Shown: piece by piece, positions 22,535 to 34,435 of the stretch
Layout: each line of letters starts with the position of its first letter
Numbering within the stretch: position 1 is the stretch's first letter
Origin: Gautieria morchelliformis
Lineage: Eukaryota > Basidiomycota > Agaricomycetes > Gomphales > Gomphaceae
Direction: 5' to 3'
DNA: 64,000 nucleotides
NCBI GenBank assembly: GCA_015179125.1
Contig: WHVA01000335.1
Span: 62,001-126,000 of the forward strand
Notes under the pieces: model-generated
Told to the model about the DNA's origin: nothing
Seen by the model: only the letters and a program-made list of their open reading frames with translations
The model's database searches: none
Program-made: the position numbers and the translations under genes

Positions 22535-24069
22535 CTATATCAGGTCAGCCCAAGGATTATCCGCTGTTGTTTTAATTGGACTGTTAAATCCACCAAGCTT
22601 AGGATTCTTCATCGTTGCCTTGAAAGCATTGAATTGTGCTTTGACTTTGGGGGTAGAGAGTCGCTTAGGGAGTGCTGAGTCCAGAGCTGTTATTTCTTGC
22701 GGGGTGGGAAGAACTAATGTTGATGGTGACCCTTGCTCACTATCGGAGCTAATGACATATATGTTATCTGGTCCTAATCATACAAGTCAATGCATGCTCC
22801 AGCTGTGGATTAAAAGAGCATACCTGATTTGATTTCTTGAGCATTTTCGATGTCAGAGGACCATTGGAAGTCATCATTGTCATTCGGAATTGGAGTGGCA
22901 GTGTAGGATTTAGAAGTGCGTTGCTTCTTTGAGCGCATATAATGCCTGTGCCCAAGTTCGGGTTCGTCCTCAAGCTCTGCATCTGCTATGGGTATCATTA
23001 ATGAAGTCTGCTGCCATCTTTTAAGGTAGTAATGGATATACTTACAAGCTGAGCGCTTTGATGTTGATGCACCCTTTCCTTCCAGTTCGTGTATGATGTC
23101 GCTCAACCGTTTTCGGGACACAGGCCATGATTATCAGACAACACTGTGGACAAGTTCAGATGTTCAAGGCTTACCAAGGTATAGCTTACTGTCTTGCCAG
23201 CCTTTACTCTTACCGCCTTTTGCGTCTACAAAGTCATATCTGTCGGAAACTTCACGATGCAGGGAGAGGCGCGAGCGGCTTGCTTTCAGCAGGCGCCAGG
23301 TAACTTCACCTCCATCCTTTGCAACTTCATCCATATACTCAAAGGCAATAGGTAGCATCTCCCGCACCCATTCATCAAGCTTCCGATGGGACCATTGGTT
23401 TGAGAATTCCAATTCGCCAGGACTACCAAATATAGCAAAACCAGCCTTGCTTAGCTGATCGATACGTTGTAAGTTCAGCTCTGCTGTTTCATTCAGTTTC
23501 CCCATATCCTATGATCTCAAGGTAAGTCTTATAATTAATCAAGAAAACCTTTTTCTCACATCCATTCCTTCGGGCATCACTGTCAGCTGTCGCACACTTA
23601 TTGATATCTCTCCACCATTGCTATGTTTCTGTTTTCGGCCCTTACCCCCTTTCCGACACTGCGTATATCTTGATTAGTGGACATCAAATAAATATTTCAA
23701 AGTAAGTCATACCTTACTACTACTGCCCTCATTGTCACTGACTGCCGTCTTCTTGAAGCCAGCAATTGCTTCCCAACATGTATCATCCTCGCTTGCACGA
23801 CCCTTCCCCTTCATGTCCGATTTCACGGCACCACCCACAGCAGCGGCCTGCACTGTGAATGTTGAAAGTAAGTCTTCAAAGGATTGGTTACCTGTCGATG
23901 ACTGAGCAGGTGATGCAGTATGATCTGGTATTCAATGCCACACGATTGTGTGCAAGCAGCCGGTGCAACTGCTTGCCTCATTAACCCCAATATTTGCCTT
24001 TGGAACAAAGTGTGGACATGAGCAAAGGGTACCATCCTCTGCTCCAGAGTGTTTGCACTTTTGGGCCAT
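22535..24069 (-). pseudogene. Element X accessory protein with Cys cluster, left copy
   Basis: It lies directly downstream of the integrase on the same strand. From the ATG at 24069 the protein begins MAQKCKHSGAEDGTLCSCPH, then SSCTGCLHTIVWH, giving a CxC...CxxCxH pattern shared with the right copy. An in-frame TGA follows at 23932-23934. Later exons give a conserved middle block (FAIFGSPGELEFSNQWSHRK, SLHREVSDRYDFV, KSKGWQDSKLY) that aligns with the right copy. A linker contains KKQRTSKSY, and the C-terminus ends NPWADLI before TAG at 22535. I know no family for it. Its pairing with the integrase in both copies suggests a DNA-binding or transposition cofactor. It may be inactive here because of the TGA. 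Confidence 0.6.
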
Positions 24070-25809
24070 GGACTGGAAGTAGAATAGTGAAAGCAAGAAA
24101 GGGTGTGAAGTGCTCGGTTTGTGATGGCATATAAATTTTCACGCGTAGCCATGCATGTCTCGTTCACTCGCATCTTAATATAATGTAGTTTTGAAAGAAA
24201 ACACTATGGGATCTGAAATTTACAACAATGGGATGAGACGTTGTGAAGCATAGTCTATCACACATAATAACTTTTCGATGAACGAGCATATTCTTGATGA
24301 TCTGAAAGGTACAGTACGTATTGGAGTTGAGTACAAGGTAAATTATGCCTACTATATGTCTTCTAGTTGATATAGTAGTGTTTGCATAATATGAAGCCCT
24401 TGCGACCATACCACAGCATGAGAGTACCAAATAGACTCTGGTAGCTCTACAACCAGTTCTTGAGCCCGACGTCCCACGCGGATAGTCTCGTATTCCTGAT
24501 AGCCATCCTCCCACTCAGCTGCTATCACTCCGTACCCATCAGGGATTAATCCCATCCCACGAGCTTGATCGAGTGCTGCAAAAAATATCGCCTCATGAAG
24601 TGGATTGCTGAAAGGTGGCTGGCTTCGAGGGACACGTATGGCAGGATGATTAATATTGGCTTGAACGTCTATTGCCAACTGGTCTTGTAGTGTGTCATGA
24701 TTCTCATCCTCATCGCCAACTTCTGAGTCCGAAACACTGCTATCTGTGTAGGTGTCAGCAGCCGGAAGTGACTGTGAGTCATCATCCATGTCTGAATCTT
24801 CTTCGTCCGGTGGATGACCAGCCCCTGTCAGACCTGCATGATGGACAATGGAGCCATGTGTTGAATAATACCTCTGAAGTGTGTCTGGATGGATGTGGTC
24901 GTACTCGGAGGCCATCGTGCCATGTTTGGCATTACTAAGAAACCGCATATCCTACAGAAAATGTCAGTTATTAATTACTATTGAAGAACTTAACACTTGC
25001 AAGCGGGCTTCTGTTATTGGTACTAGACATTGGGTGATTGTTCCAATAATCTTTGAACGCATCCCAGTCAGTGTTTATGAGATCAAGGAAAAGCTCCTGT
25101 AAGAGCCATAGATGATGAGGGTTGAGGCGATCCAGATGATGGTAATTTTTCAAGGCGAGCAAAAAATGCTCGCCAACGGCGGCTGAACTGAGTTGCAACT
25201 TCGACCCATATTCGCTCAATACGAGTGTTATGAGTTGACCTAAACAAGAAATGAACACTGATAGGTAAATATGTGCAAAATAACTTACGACCCCCACATA
25301 AAGGAGCCATGTGATGGTCCACGGTGCATTATCATCCAAATGGCAAGCTTGATATTTTCACCGCCACGATCTCCACAGACATGCGATGGACAGCCATACT
25401 CAGTTACTGCATTCAAAAACAAGTCCAAGATGGTAGTAGCACGATTATTGGTGCTGGCACGCAGTGCAACCACCTGTTCTTAGTGTGAGTATGAAATATT
25501 TATGTTGCAAAACTACATACTGTGTGATCATGTCCGTCCACGCCTCCATGAATAACAATTCCATACTGGATCAGTTTGTGCAAGCCATCAAAGTGCCAAA
25601 CGGTATTTGACATGGTGGAAACGTATTTGCGGCATAGGAGCGTATGTTAGGGATCGTCCACAAAGTAGCTACCTATTTATGAACATTTACTAGGTAGTTA
25701 ATTAGTTTCAAATGTCCTCAAGGAAGGTTGTATTAATATTTCTATGCTACACTCACATTGGGTCCACAAGATACAACAATCTCTTGATAGTTTAGCTAAG
25801 AATCCCCCA

Positions 25810-26010
25810 CGGTCACATGACTATCACATGACCTCAAAACAGCTCAAAGTCACCTGATCATCCACAGTCACCTGACAATCACCTGACCTCAAAGTCACCT
25901 GATTATCTACAGTCACCTGACAATCACATGACACAGTCACATGACCTCAATCCAGCATGAAGTCACATGACTTTCCTTCGTCACATGATAATCACATGAG
26001 CGTGGGAGTT
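25810..26010. repeat. Cluster of TCACATGA/TCACCTGA motifs in the LTR
   Basis: At least a dozen short degenerate repeats of the form (G/A)TCAC(A/C)TGA(C/T) occur in 200 bases, with spacing of about 10-20. The placement upstream of the TATA box suggests an enhancer-like part of U3 or simple repeat expansion. Confidence 0.6.
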
Positions 26011-26200
26011 TCTTACATACTCTTAGCTTTACTGTCACAGAGCTGTGACTTTAACCCAATATAGCAATAGAACCTTCCACAGCCTTCCAATAGTTTCCAA
26101 ACCTTTCCTGAAGCTTCTCTAAGCTTCCACAAGGTTCTTCACAGTAGTAGAAGCCTCTACAAGGTTCCTGGCAGTAGTTACATAAGCTAGATAGATGCAG

Positions 26201-26208
26201 TATAAATA
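26201..26208 (+). promoter_or_regulatory. TATA box of the solo LTR
   Basis: TATAAATA followed by GCCTGCAG, about 190 bases after the motif cluster. The position is suitable for the LTR promoter, which implies the LTR is in plus orientation. Confidence 0.5.
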
Positions 26209-27841
26209 GCCTGCAGTTTTAGCAGTGAAGCAATCAATTATCTTTCACCCAAACCACTCATACCTTGAGTAACTGAAGTGTGACTTCAACACAGCCTTGT
26301 ACCGAAGTACTGGCTCACTGACTTGGCTACAGTCTAAGATTGCAGCAACTCTGATTGGCTCTGAGAAGTACAAGAGTGCTCTATTTTAATTGCAGCAGGC
26401 TCTGACTAATCGCGCTGCGAACAGCAACATTACTAAGAGTAACTGATTAGTAATCCTGTACCATTAGATGCCACTCTGAGCAGTGATCTAATAGACTTGG
26501 TTATTAGTTATTCAATTCACACAATAGATTATTAACTTAACTCTGAGTTAAGTGGGTTAATAGCCTTTTGAGTAATTGATCTTTCTTGATCAATCAACGC
26601 ACTGCAGATATTAACCTAACTCAGGGTAAGTGAGTTAATATCATACGTTTGTTGAGTTGGAAAACCAGAAAAGCCACAAGAATAGTGACATACTTGAACT
26701 GAGGAAGAGTTCAAGCGCAGAACTATCTTTTCACGTCTTGGGGATTATTGTTGTCTTTAGTTCACTCGACCTGCGGTCCTAAGACTCTAGGTAGCTTTCC
26801 CCCTTAAAGTATCTGGACCCTTGGACGCCTATAAACATTCTTTGACCTCACAAAGTATTGCACAATCTGAGAACTACATGTGTTCAGTTAAATCTCTATT
26901 GCTACACTTCCTGTACCAATACTGATTCTGATTGTTCACCGGAGTATAATTTCTTAATTGGGTTCTCCGTTAAAATAGTTTCGAAGCTTGCGTGTGCTTG
27001 TAAAGTCAAATCTCTGATTGAACTTTAGAATTGTGTTTAACACCACAGTTTTACGTTTAGTTCAACGGGTTCCAAAACAGCGTATCATGTTGGCGGAGTG
27101 CCTGTCCGAGGCCGTCAACTCGTTGCAGTGATTTTCGGACACGCTCCTTCTGTATCCGTACACCATGGCGACCTAGGAATCCCATTGTATATCGAAGTCC
27201 AGAGTTTGGACGAAGCTGCTTGTGGAGTTTAAGTAGGAGATCAAGCTCTATATCATTGAGAGTAGAGACGCGTTGGCTGAGTCCCATTTCTTGCAGCTTG
27301 TACCTCAAAGTGTTCCGGTGTATTCCTAAGAGCTGTGAGAGAAGTTGTAGACTAAGGCGGCGATTCCCAGATACCGCATCCTGCATCCACTCCATGTTCA
27401 GTCGCTTTGTTGGCAGGCCAACCCGTCCGGTATGGATAGTGGTGACAAGTTCCATCCTAGATACGGTCTTTGGCTCACTAAACAGGTGTGAATAAAGAAT
27501 GATGACCCAAATCAGAAAATAAGAAAGACGTACTTGTCCTCTGCTCCTTTTTGAGCGATTGCCAGCTCCACCAGTAAATGACATAGACATTGTGCACATG
27601 TCTTAAGCCATGGTGCTGGTAGCTGAGTAGGTCCCAAGTTCCTCAAGAGGTGGAAAATACGTCCTTGTATGAAATCTAAGTGGTATTTGATACGCAGCGA
27701 GTCACCATCCTCATGGTGGAGCACATGTAAAGCTTGCAAATATGACCTAGAAATAACCTGATGAGCTCTGTTGATGTTGTGTCCCCACCTGCTTGGTGGA
27801 CCTGGACCTGGCAAATCTGGGAATGTGGGTAGGAGGACCAT

Positions 27842-27937
27842 GTGTGCGACAGGTATCGGAGTTTATTTTGACTTCCTTTACTCGTCACCATTGCTTCTCA
27901 AAGTTCTACCTGCAGTTTTCTACTAATACCATAGATA
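27842..27937. promoter_or_regulatory. Shared divergent promoter region, integrase and BTB genes
   Basis: Only 96 bases separate the two start codons; the right copy has about 53 (53125-53177). Conservation of the divergent layout with so little space implies a bidirectional promoter. Confidence 0.45.
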
Positions 27938-28914
27938 ATGACTGTCATTACTCGCCATAGTGAGTTTTACCTAGAAGATGGTTCAATCACATTACAGGTA
28001 TGAGATTCTAGTTAGATTACAAGCTAAAACTAAATACCGGTCCAGATTGAAAATGTCCTCTACAAACTCCATATGTCACTCCTTCGCAAATTTTCAGTTG
28101 TCTTCAAAGACATGTTTTCCATGCTGGCAAGCTCTTCACAGCCCCACCATGAGGGAATGAGCGATGAAAGCCCCATTATACTGGGTCTGCCATTTACAGT
28201 AAAAAAAATGGACTATTTATTGTCGTGGTTTATGTGTCGGTAAGCCAGCATTAAATCAAATTTATTAATGGTTAAACTAAAACACCCTAGCTATAGTTCA
28301 GATCCTCCCCCCTTAGAGGGGCTTGTTTCGATCCTTGAGCTCGGAACGTTTCTACAGATAGATGTCGCCAGGACCTTTGCAATCCAGGCCCTCTCAAACA
28401 CTTCCCTGAACCTTTCTCCTGCTTGGCGGCTCTCTCTTGCACTTAGATTCTGAATCAGTAACTGGATCGGATCAGCTTATAAAGAGCTCGTTGTGACACC
28501 AGCTCATCGACTCAGCCTGGAGGATGTGTCATTGTTAGGTCTCGCGATCATGCGTATTATCCACTCTACACAGTCAGAAATCCGCCATCTTCGCCTCGGC
28601 TCGCATATAACCCACTGAAGATGGAAAAACACGATGCATCGTGCAAGAGACCCGCTCTCGGCTGCCAGGCTAGCTGGGAAGCTGCCTGGTGGGATGGGTT
28701 TGCACGCCATTATTTGCATCCAGATCACCCGTGCACACCGCTCGAAGCACCCGCAAAGTTCGAGTCCACAAATATTGTGGGTGTCACAACAGCCTGCAGG
28801 CTTCAGGCCGTGGAACTTATCAGAGACCACGGAGTTTTTGACAGGGAATATGGTATATTGGAGGAGGGACTGAAGTTGCTTAAGAAGTTTGAGGGAACAG
28901 TTGTTGGTGTTTAA
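27938..28914 (+). pseudogene. BTB-domain protein of element X, left copy
   Basis: ATG at 27938 (MTVITRHSEFYLEDGSITLQ), an intron, then IENVLYKLHMSLLRKFSVVF, KDMFSM, ESPIILGLPFTVKKMDYLL. This is the BTB/POZ core as found in mushroom BTB proteins. After another intron come the helical C-terminal segments LVSILELGTFLQIDVARTFA and ISNWIGSAYKEL, and a tail with CQASWEAAWWDGFARHYLHP. The lesions are an in-frame TGA at 28451-28453 and a frame change near 28605, before YNPLK. BTB domains mediate dimerisation and often Cullin3 binding. The gene shares its upstream region with the divergent integrase gene, so co-expression is likely. Confidence 0.65.
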
Positions 28915-29024
28915 ATTTTTTGATTTTATGCCGGTCTTTACTGCTCACTATCAGATTACAATACTCATTTAATTAATGGTATTAATTTTTTTGATTACAA
29001 AATAAATAATTCGACAATGTTGCG

Positions 29025-29065
29025 CACGCGGGGAAAACGACTTTTTTTGCAGAATGACACCCATA
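29025..29065. repeat. BTB-side terminal repeat of element X, left copy
   Basis: Read inward on the minus strand it starts TATGGGTGTCATTCTGCA, then AAAAAAGTC and CCCCGCGTGCGC. It shares GTCA, TGCA, AAAAGTC and the CCCC block with the TIR of the right copy. The outer flank is GGGATG. Confidence 0.65.
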
Positions 29066-30023
29066 GGGATGAGGATAACGAGACCACTATTTCAGCCTCA
29101 AGCCCATCAGGACGGATCAGGGCATCATCGTGTGCGTGTACCTGCAATAGCGAAATTGTAAGAGTCAATTCAATGTCCGACGATTTGCGAATTTCAGCCC
29201 CTTCTTCCTACCACCACATCCCCTAACAACGAACAACTGTTAACATCAATGATCACTGCTCTAGAACTCGGTGAATGTGTTCTTGGTTTGATAATCGAGT
29301 GTGCAACCGGGCGAATGCAGAGTAAGTCACCTTTTTGTGTCCTCATCATTGGCACTCAATACCCACGCATATAACTGACTACAATGAGGGAGGCTGTCAT
29401 GGTGGATTACTGTTGTGAGTTGGGTTGTTCTATGTTATTTTGTTTGTCTCCGCACACACATCTACCCACCTGTTTCCCTCGCCCCTGCTGAGTGTGCCAG
29501 GTGCGGGTCACCGTGGTGGGGAGAGGGTGTGGGACAGCGAGGATTTTCAGGCTGCTGTTTCCTTTTTTGTCATGTTGTTTTGGATGGAGTGGGAGGCTGC
29601 GCATTTCTGCCTTGGTCTCTCATGGCTCGCTTCGAGGTTGTGTGCCTACTGCCACGTTGTGGGTTGTCACTTTGTTTTTTCTTTTGGTGGGAGGGAAGAA
29701 CTTGCCGGGTGTTTTGGGGTTCAGATTTGGATTTGGATTGGTGCGCTTCATAATGTGACCTGTCTTGTGTTCTTTTCTCCAATCCATGCCCTGTTGTTGC
29801 CATGTAGTTATCCCACTTGGGTACTCCCAACACTCCAGCCAAACTAACACCTCTCTCCCATCCCACAGGTCACAGCTTACCTCGTCCCCATCGTGAGTGT
29901 GCACGTCTGCTACCTTGGGTGGATTGACACACTGGTGAGGGACAATATGAATTTGTGTCTCGTTATACTTTGAGTTGACTTTGAGATTCAACTTCTTTTT
30001 TCTTTGGGAGGAAGGGAGGGAGG
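29066..30023. other. Non-coding spacer between element X and the gypsy LTR
   Basis: The stretch 29410-29760 is rich in G and T and gives long but meaningless frames. No gene is recognised. Confidence 0.4.
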
Positions 30024-30512
30024 TGTAAGGGCAACCCTGGCTAGTTGTGGAGATCACACTACCACACAACTGACAAGGGGGAATCCAAAGTATGTATAAA
30101 TGAACAGAGTATACAAGAGAGGGGATTCTCACCTGGCAAGGGGGAATCCAAAGAGAAAAGTCTAAGGACCCTCAATGTCAGCGAGCCCGTATTATACTAC
30201 GCTGCGCAGCCAGGGACAACACTTGGCACCCGCCATCAACCCTGCATCCTCCTGACCTCCCTGACCCTTGATCGACCCTTGATGCCACCTATCACGCGAG
30301 CCGCTTGATTTCCGACACTGTTCTGAGAGTGGAAGTCGGAAATTGGAGTGGAACTGGCAAGCGAACAGAACTGGTGGGAGTTCTCCCAGAAGCAGAATCC
30401 TTTCCGAAAGCGGAGGCGGAGATGGAATTGGAACTGGAAGCGGAATCGGAAATGGAGTCGGAACTGGGTGTGGTGTCGGAACTGGAAATGGAGAACAGGG
30501 TGTTCCCTGACA
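30024..30512 (-). repeat. 3' LTR of the gypsy element
   Basis: 489 bp, homologous to 35795-36288. The end of the pol ORF runs into it. Confidence 0.9.
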
Positions 30513-33500
30513 TCACCCCCCCTCTAGCGTGCTGCATCCTCGAAGCACGGGACATGAGGGACTGAAATGCCAGTGAGCGGATTTGGCGAGGGGCACCAGG
30601 GTGTGTCCTATAGAGCTCGCGGAGTTTGTCCGGAGCGGATACATCTTGCTCCGGGACCCATGAATTCTCCTCATACCCATACCCTTCCCATTTTACAAGG
30701 AATTGGAGTCGTCCTCGCACAAACCGGCTGTCCAGGATCCGTTCCACCACATAGTGCTCTTCCCCATCTACGATTTCCGGCGGAGGTGGCGGACGAGCCT
30801 TCCAACCTGGAATTGGGTCCTCAAGCATAGGGAGTAACTTCACCACGTTGAAGACGGGGTGGAGGCGGGACATGGACATTGGAAGTCGGAGGCGGTATGC
30901 ATTCCGTCCAACCCTCCGCGTCACTGTGAAGGGCCCAAGGTAGCGGTGGGCAAGCTTCTGAGAAGGGCGTGTGGTGCGGATGTCACTTGCATCTAGGTAC
31001 ACCTTGTCTCCAACTTCGTACTCTGGCACAGGAACTCGGCGTTGGTTGTAGTACCTTGCCATGTCATCCTTGGCCTTCGCAAGGGCGGACTTGGCTTCCG
31101 AAAGGGTGGAGTCCATGCGGTCCCGGAACTCATTGACCGTCTCGAGTCGGGAGTCAGCCTGGCGTGGCTCGAAGCCCATCCGCAGGTGTCGTCCGGAGTC
31201 AAGCATGAAGGGAGTCTGTTGTGTGGCGGAATGTACATGGTTGTTGTATTGGAATTCCGCCAGTGGAAGTAACTCATCCCAGTCATCCTGCCTCTCGTTG
31301 ACAAAGAGGCAGAGATATTGCTCCAACTCCTGATTGACCCGTTCTGTCTGTCCGTCACCCTGCGGATGGTATGCTGTGGTGGTAGCCAGCTTTATGCCGA
31401 GCAGGCGGTAGAGCTCCCAAGTCAGTTCCGCGACAAACTGCGGACCTCGGTCGGAAACAACTTGTTTCGGGAGCCCATGCAACTTCCAGACATGTGCAAG
31501 GAACAGGCGGGCCGCTCCGAGGGCTGTGATCGTCGTATGCGTCGTAATGAAGTGGGACACCTTGCTTACCGAATCCACGACGTTCATGATCGCATAGTAG
31601 CCATGAGACTCTGGGAGTTCAACGATGAAGTCGACACTGATGGTGTCCCAGCGGGATTCGGGAATCGGGAGCGGAACAAGTTCTCCGACGGGCGGATGTC
31701 GTTGTGCTTTGGTTCGGAGACAAAGGTCACATGTCTTCACGTACTGTCCAATGTAGCGGGACATCTGGGGCCACCAGTAATTCCGAGCCACTAACCCAGC
31801 GTCTTCCACCTGCCAGCATGCCCAGCAACCCGTGTGTCATGGTGCTGGGACACGATGCGGTGGCGGAGGTCCGCCCCACCTGGAACGTAGACCTTGCCCC
31901 TGAAGTGGAGCAGTCCATCACGTTCCGACCATTCTGCTGCCCGTACAGACCGTGAGTTCCCTTTCCGAAGTTCCTCCACTGCCTTCACCACCGACTCCTC
32001 CTTCTCTCCATTCCGGTACTGCCTCCGGATATCCCGGAGCATTTCCGCTTCCACCCCAACTGCAGTCACTCCCTCTAGGGCATGGATTGCAAAGAGACTT
32101 GGGCGGAGCAGTGTCATATCCGCGTTGTCCCCACTTCCGCTTCCATGATCCGCGCGGCGGGATAGGGCATCGGGCTTGCCCATGGTGCGGCCGGGCCAGT
32201 GGTGGAGCATGAAGTCGAACCGGGACAGGTGTAGGGACCACCGTGCTTGTCGTCGGTTCAACTTCTTAGACGTGCGGAAATACTTGAAGTTCTTGTGGTC
32301 TGTCCAGATCTCAAATGGGCATAGAGCACCCTCGAGGAAGTGTCGCCACTCCTCCAGCGCTCGGATGATTGCCAGCATCTCCTTGTCATGGATCTCATAG
32401 TTCCGCTCGACCGGACTAAGGCTCTTAGAGAAGAAGGCAATCGGATGCCACCCCCCACCATCTTCCGGTGACTGTTGTGACAAGACCGCTCCGGTAGCTG
32501 TGTCGGAAGAATCCGCCTCGACTCGGTAAGGGCGAGAGCGTCGGGAAAGATCAGGACCGGGGCAGAAGTGATCAGCTCTTTGAGTTTGTCGAAGGAGGCC
32601 TGTTCCAGCTCTCCCCACTGCCATCCAACCTCCTTCTTGGTGAGGTCGAAGAGGGCATGGGCGTGGCAGGAGAAGTCCTTGATGAACCGCCGGTAGAAAT
32701 TGACAAACCCAATGAAGGACTGGACCTCCTTCTTGTTCCGCGGCACGGGCCAATCCGACACACCGGAAACTTTGACTGGGTCCATTTCCACCTTTCCTTC
32801 CGACACAATCACCCCAAGATACTCTATCCGCGTCCGCTCAAATTCGCACTTTTCTGGCTTGAGACACAGGTTGTACTCTCGGAGCCGTTCCAGCACTCTC
32901 CGCACGACTTCCCGATGTTCGACATTGTTTTTGTGAAGATGAGAATGTCATCGAGGTAGACGCAGACAACCCCTTCTGCTATCATGTCACGGAAAATGTC
33001 ATTCATCATCGTCTGGAATGTGGCGGGACTGTTGGTGAGGCCGAAGAACATGACCTGTGGCTCAAAGAGTCCCCGGTTGGTGCGGAATGCGGCCTTCCAC
33101 TCGTCTCCCTCTCGGATCTGAACATTATTGAAGCCCCAGCGGACATCCAGCTTAGTGAAGTACCTTGCCCCGCGGAGTTGTGTGATTAGTTCGGAAATGA
33201 GTGGAATGGGGTACCAGTTCTTGATCGTGATCGCATTCAAGGCCCGGTAATCCTGCACAAGTCTGAGCGAGCCATCCTTCTTCTTGATGAAGAACACCGG
33301 AGATGCCATGGGTGACTTGGAGGGGCGGATCCTCCCTGTACAGAGGTTTTCTGCAAGGAATGCATCGAGCTCTACCTGCTCCTTGGGTGACAGCGGGTAG
33401 ACTTTGCAGTTGGTGGGCTTTGACCCAGGCTCCAACTTGATGGCATGGTCCCACAGCTTCTGTGGAGGCAGGGCATCAAACAACTCCTCGGCAAAGACGT

Positions 33501-34435
33501 CCTCAAACTCCCGCAGGTACTCCGGAATCTCCACCTCCACTTTATCATCCTTCTGGAGGCTTCTGAGAGGTGTTGTGAAATATTTCCAGTGGCGCAGACA
33601 TGTTCTGCTTGCGGCGGAAGGTTTACGTACAGCAAGCGCTCCCCTTCCGCCAGAGTGTCTTCCGGGCTGAATCGGATGCCGTCGGAGTCGGAATCGGAAT
33701 CGGAATCGGAATTGGGAGTGGGATCCGGTTCAAATTCCGCTTCCGAGTCTTCTTCTGCAAGCAGTGGATGGGGGCCAGAACGACATGTCTGTATGAGCCG
33801 TTCGGTCTTCCGCTGCTCCTGGCGTTCCTTTCGCACTTCCGACAGCACATGTGACACTTGGCTGGACATCAACTCATCAGTACCTTCCGAGTCTGCCAAT
33901 TGATCTCCAGGTTGTGCTCCTGAAGCCAGGTGAACCCGAGGATGATGTCTTGCTTCCCCAGGCTGGTGACTGCAAAGGAAGTGCGTTCTGAGTGCCCATT
34001 GTAGCGGAGAATTGTGTCTACTATCTCCGTGATGGATCCTGCCTCATTGGGGCTTCCATCCACATTGAACACCGGGATTGCATGTTGCAACTTCCGCATG
34101 GTCAGTCGGTTCCGTTCCACATAGTCCCGGTCTATAAACTGACCAGTGGCCCCGCAATCGACAAGGGCGGGTCCGGATTTGACTTCCGCCGTATCCGTCA
34201 TCTGGATCTCCACCTTAATGACTAGTGACTTGGGGCCAGGGGTGGCAGCGACAACATAGCGCTTCGGAAGGCGTTTCTCCCAAGGGCGGATGCGGGATGG
34301 ACGGGGTGTCGGATTTGGTTTTTGTGCGACTTTATCCGGTGGGTCTGTACGAAGTGAGGGGAGTGGGGGCTTTTCATTCTCTACTTCAAGACAGGCAAAC
34401 CGGTTATGTACAGGCAGCAGGGGCACACATCTCAC
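30292..34435 (-). pseudogene. Gypsy pol (protease, RT, RNase H, integrase, chromodomain), frameshifted
   Basis: The protease part (34435-33869) has ALVDCGATGQFID. It stops at a TGA in KVLMS*CPAKC where the same frame continues for 80 more codons. RT (33540-32824) has LRLVQDYRALN and YLDDILIF. The next frame (32905 on) has IGFVNFYRRFI, and RNase H follows (FEIWTDHKNFKYF). The integrase (31809-30292) has DLCLRTKAQRHPP, the triad VDFIVELP/SDRGPQF/QTERVNQELE, and a chromodomain (YVVERILDSR, LVKWEGYGYEENSW). The last ~70 codons are encoded inside the 3' LTR. Four frame changes make it non-functional. Confidence 0.92.

Larger units (their letters stand above)
25645..27079. mobile_element. Solo LTR inserted in the integrase gene
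   Basis: The 1435 bp unit starts TGTTAGGGATCG and ends CCAAAACA, the TG...CA of an LTR. It is flanked on both sides by the 5 bp duplication GCGTA (25640-25644 and 27080-27084). It has no coding sequence. Removing it restores the integrase frame from DT to L.CRKYV, matching the right copy. The first part holds a cluster of CACATGA/CACCTGA motifs (25810-26010) and a TATAAATA box lies at 26201. Confidence 0.85.
24352..27841 (-). pseudogene. Element X integrase-like transposase, left copy, split by an LTR
   Basis: ATG at 27841, stop at 24352. The order is an N-terminal helical region (LPTFPDLPGPGPP, HHEDGDSLRIKYHLDFIQ), an HTH of Fis type (LLGIHRNTLRYKLQEMGL), LRPNSGLRY, and then an integrase-fold core. 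The catalytic acidic residues fit DDE: first Asp in WHFDGLHKLI, second in GDRGGEN, Glu in THNTRIERIWVEV. A C-terminal tail has an acidic stretch (PPDEEDSDMDDD) and ends LLYQLEDI. The reading is intact on both sides, but a 1.4 kb solo LTR sits between the HTH part and the first Asp (25645-27079). A shared ~96 bp spacer separates its ATG from that of the BTB gene. Confidence 0.8.
21998..29065 (-). mobile_element. Element X, left copy: integrase-BTB DNA transposon
   Basis: The ends read TATGAGTGTCAATTCGCAC inward from 21998 and TATGGGTGTCATTCTGCA inward from 29065. Inside are accessory protein (-), integrase (-) and BTB protein (+), the same order and relative orientation as at 48964-57442. Subtracting the LTR insertion at 25645-27079 and its duplicated site leaves about 5.63 kb, against about 5.57 kb for the other copy without its Harbinger insert. 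The flanks are GACATG on the left and GGGATG on the right, so a simple target duplication is not seen here. The copies are only moderately similar at the protein level, so they are separate lineages rather than recent duplicates. Confidence 0.75.

Noticed and set aside
29415-29866. Several overlapping ORFs on both strands
   Set aside because: They arise from a G/T-rich stretch; Trp/Cys/Gly/Phe-rich translation without domains.
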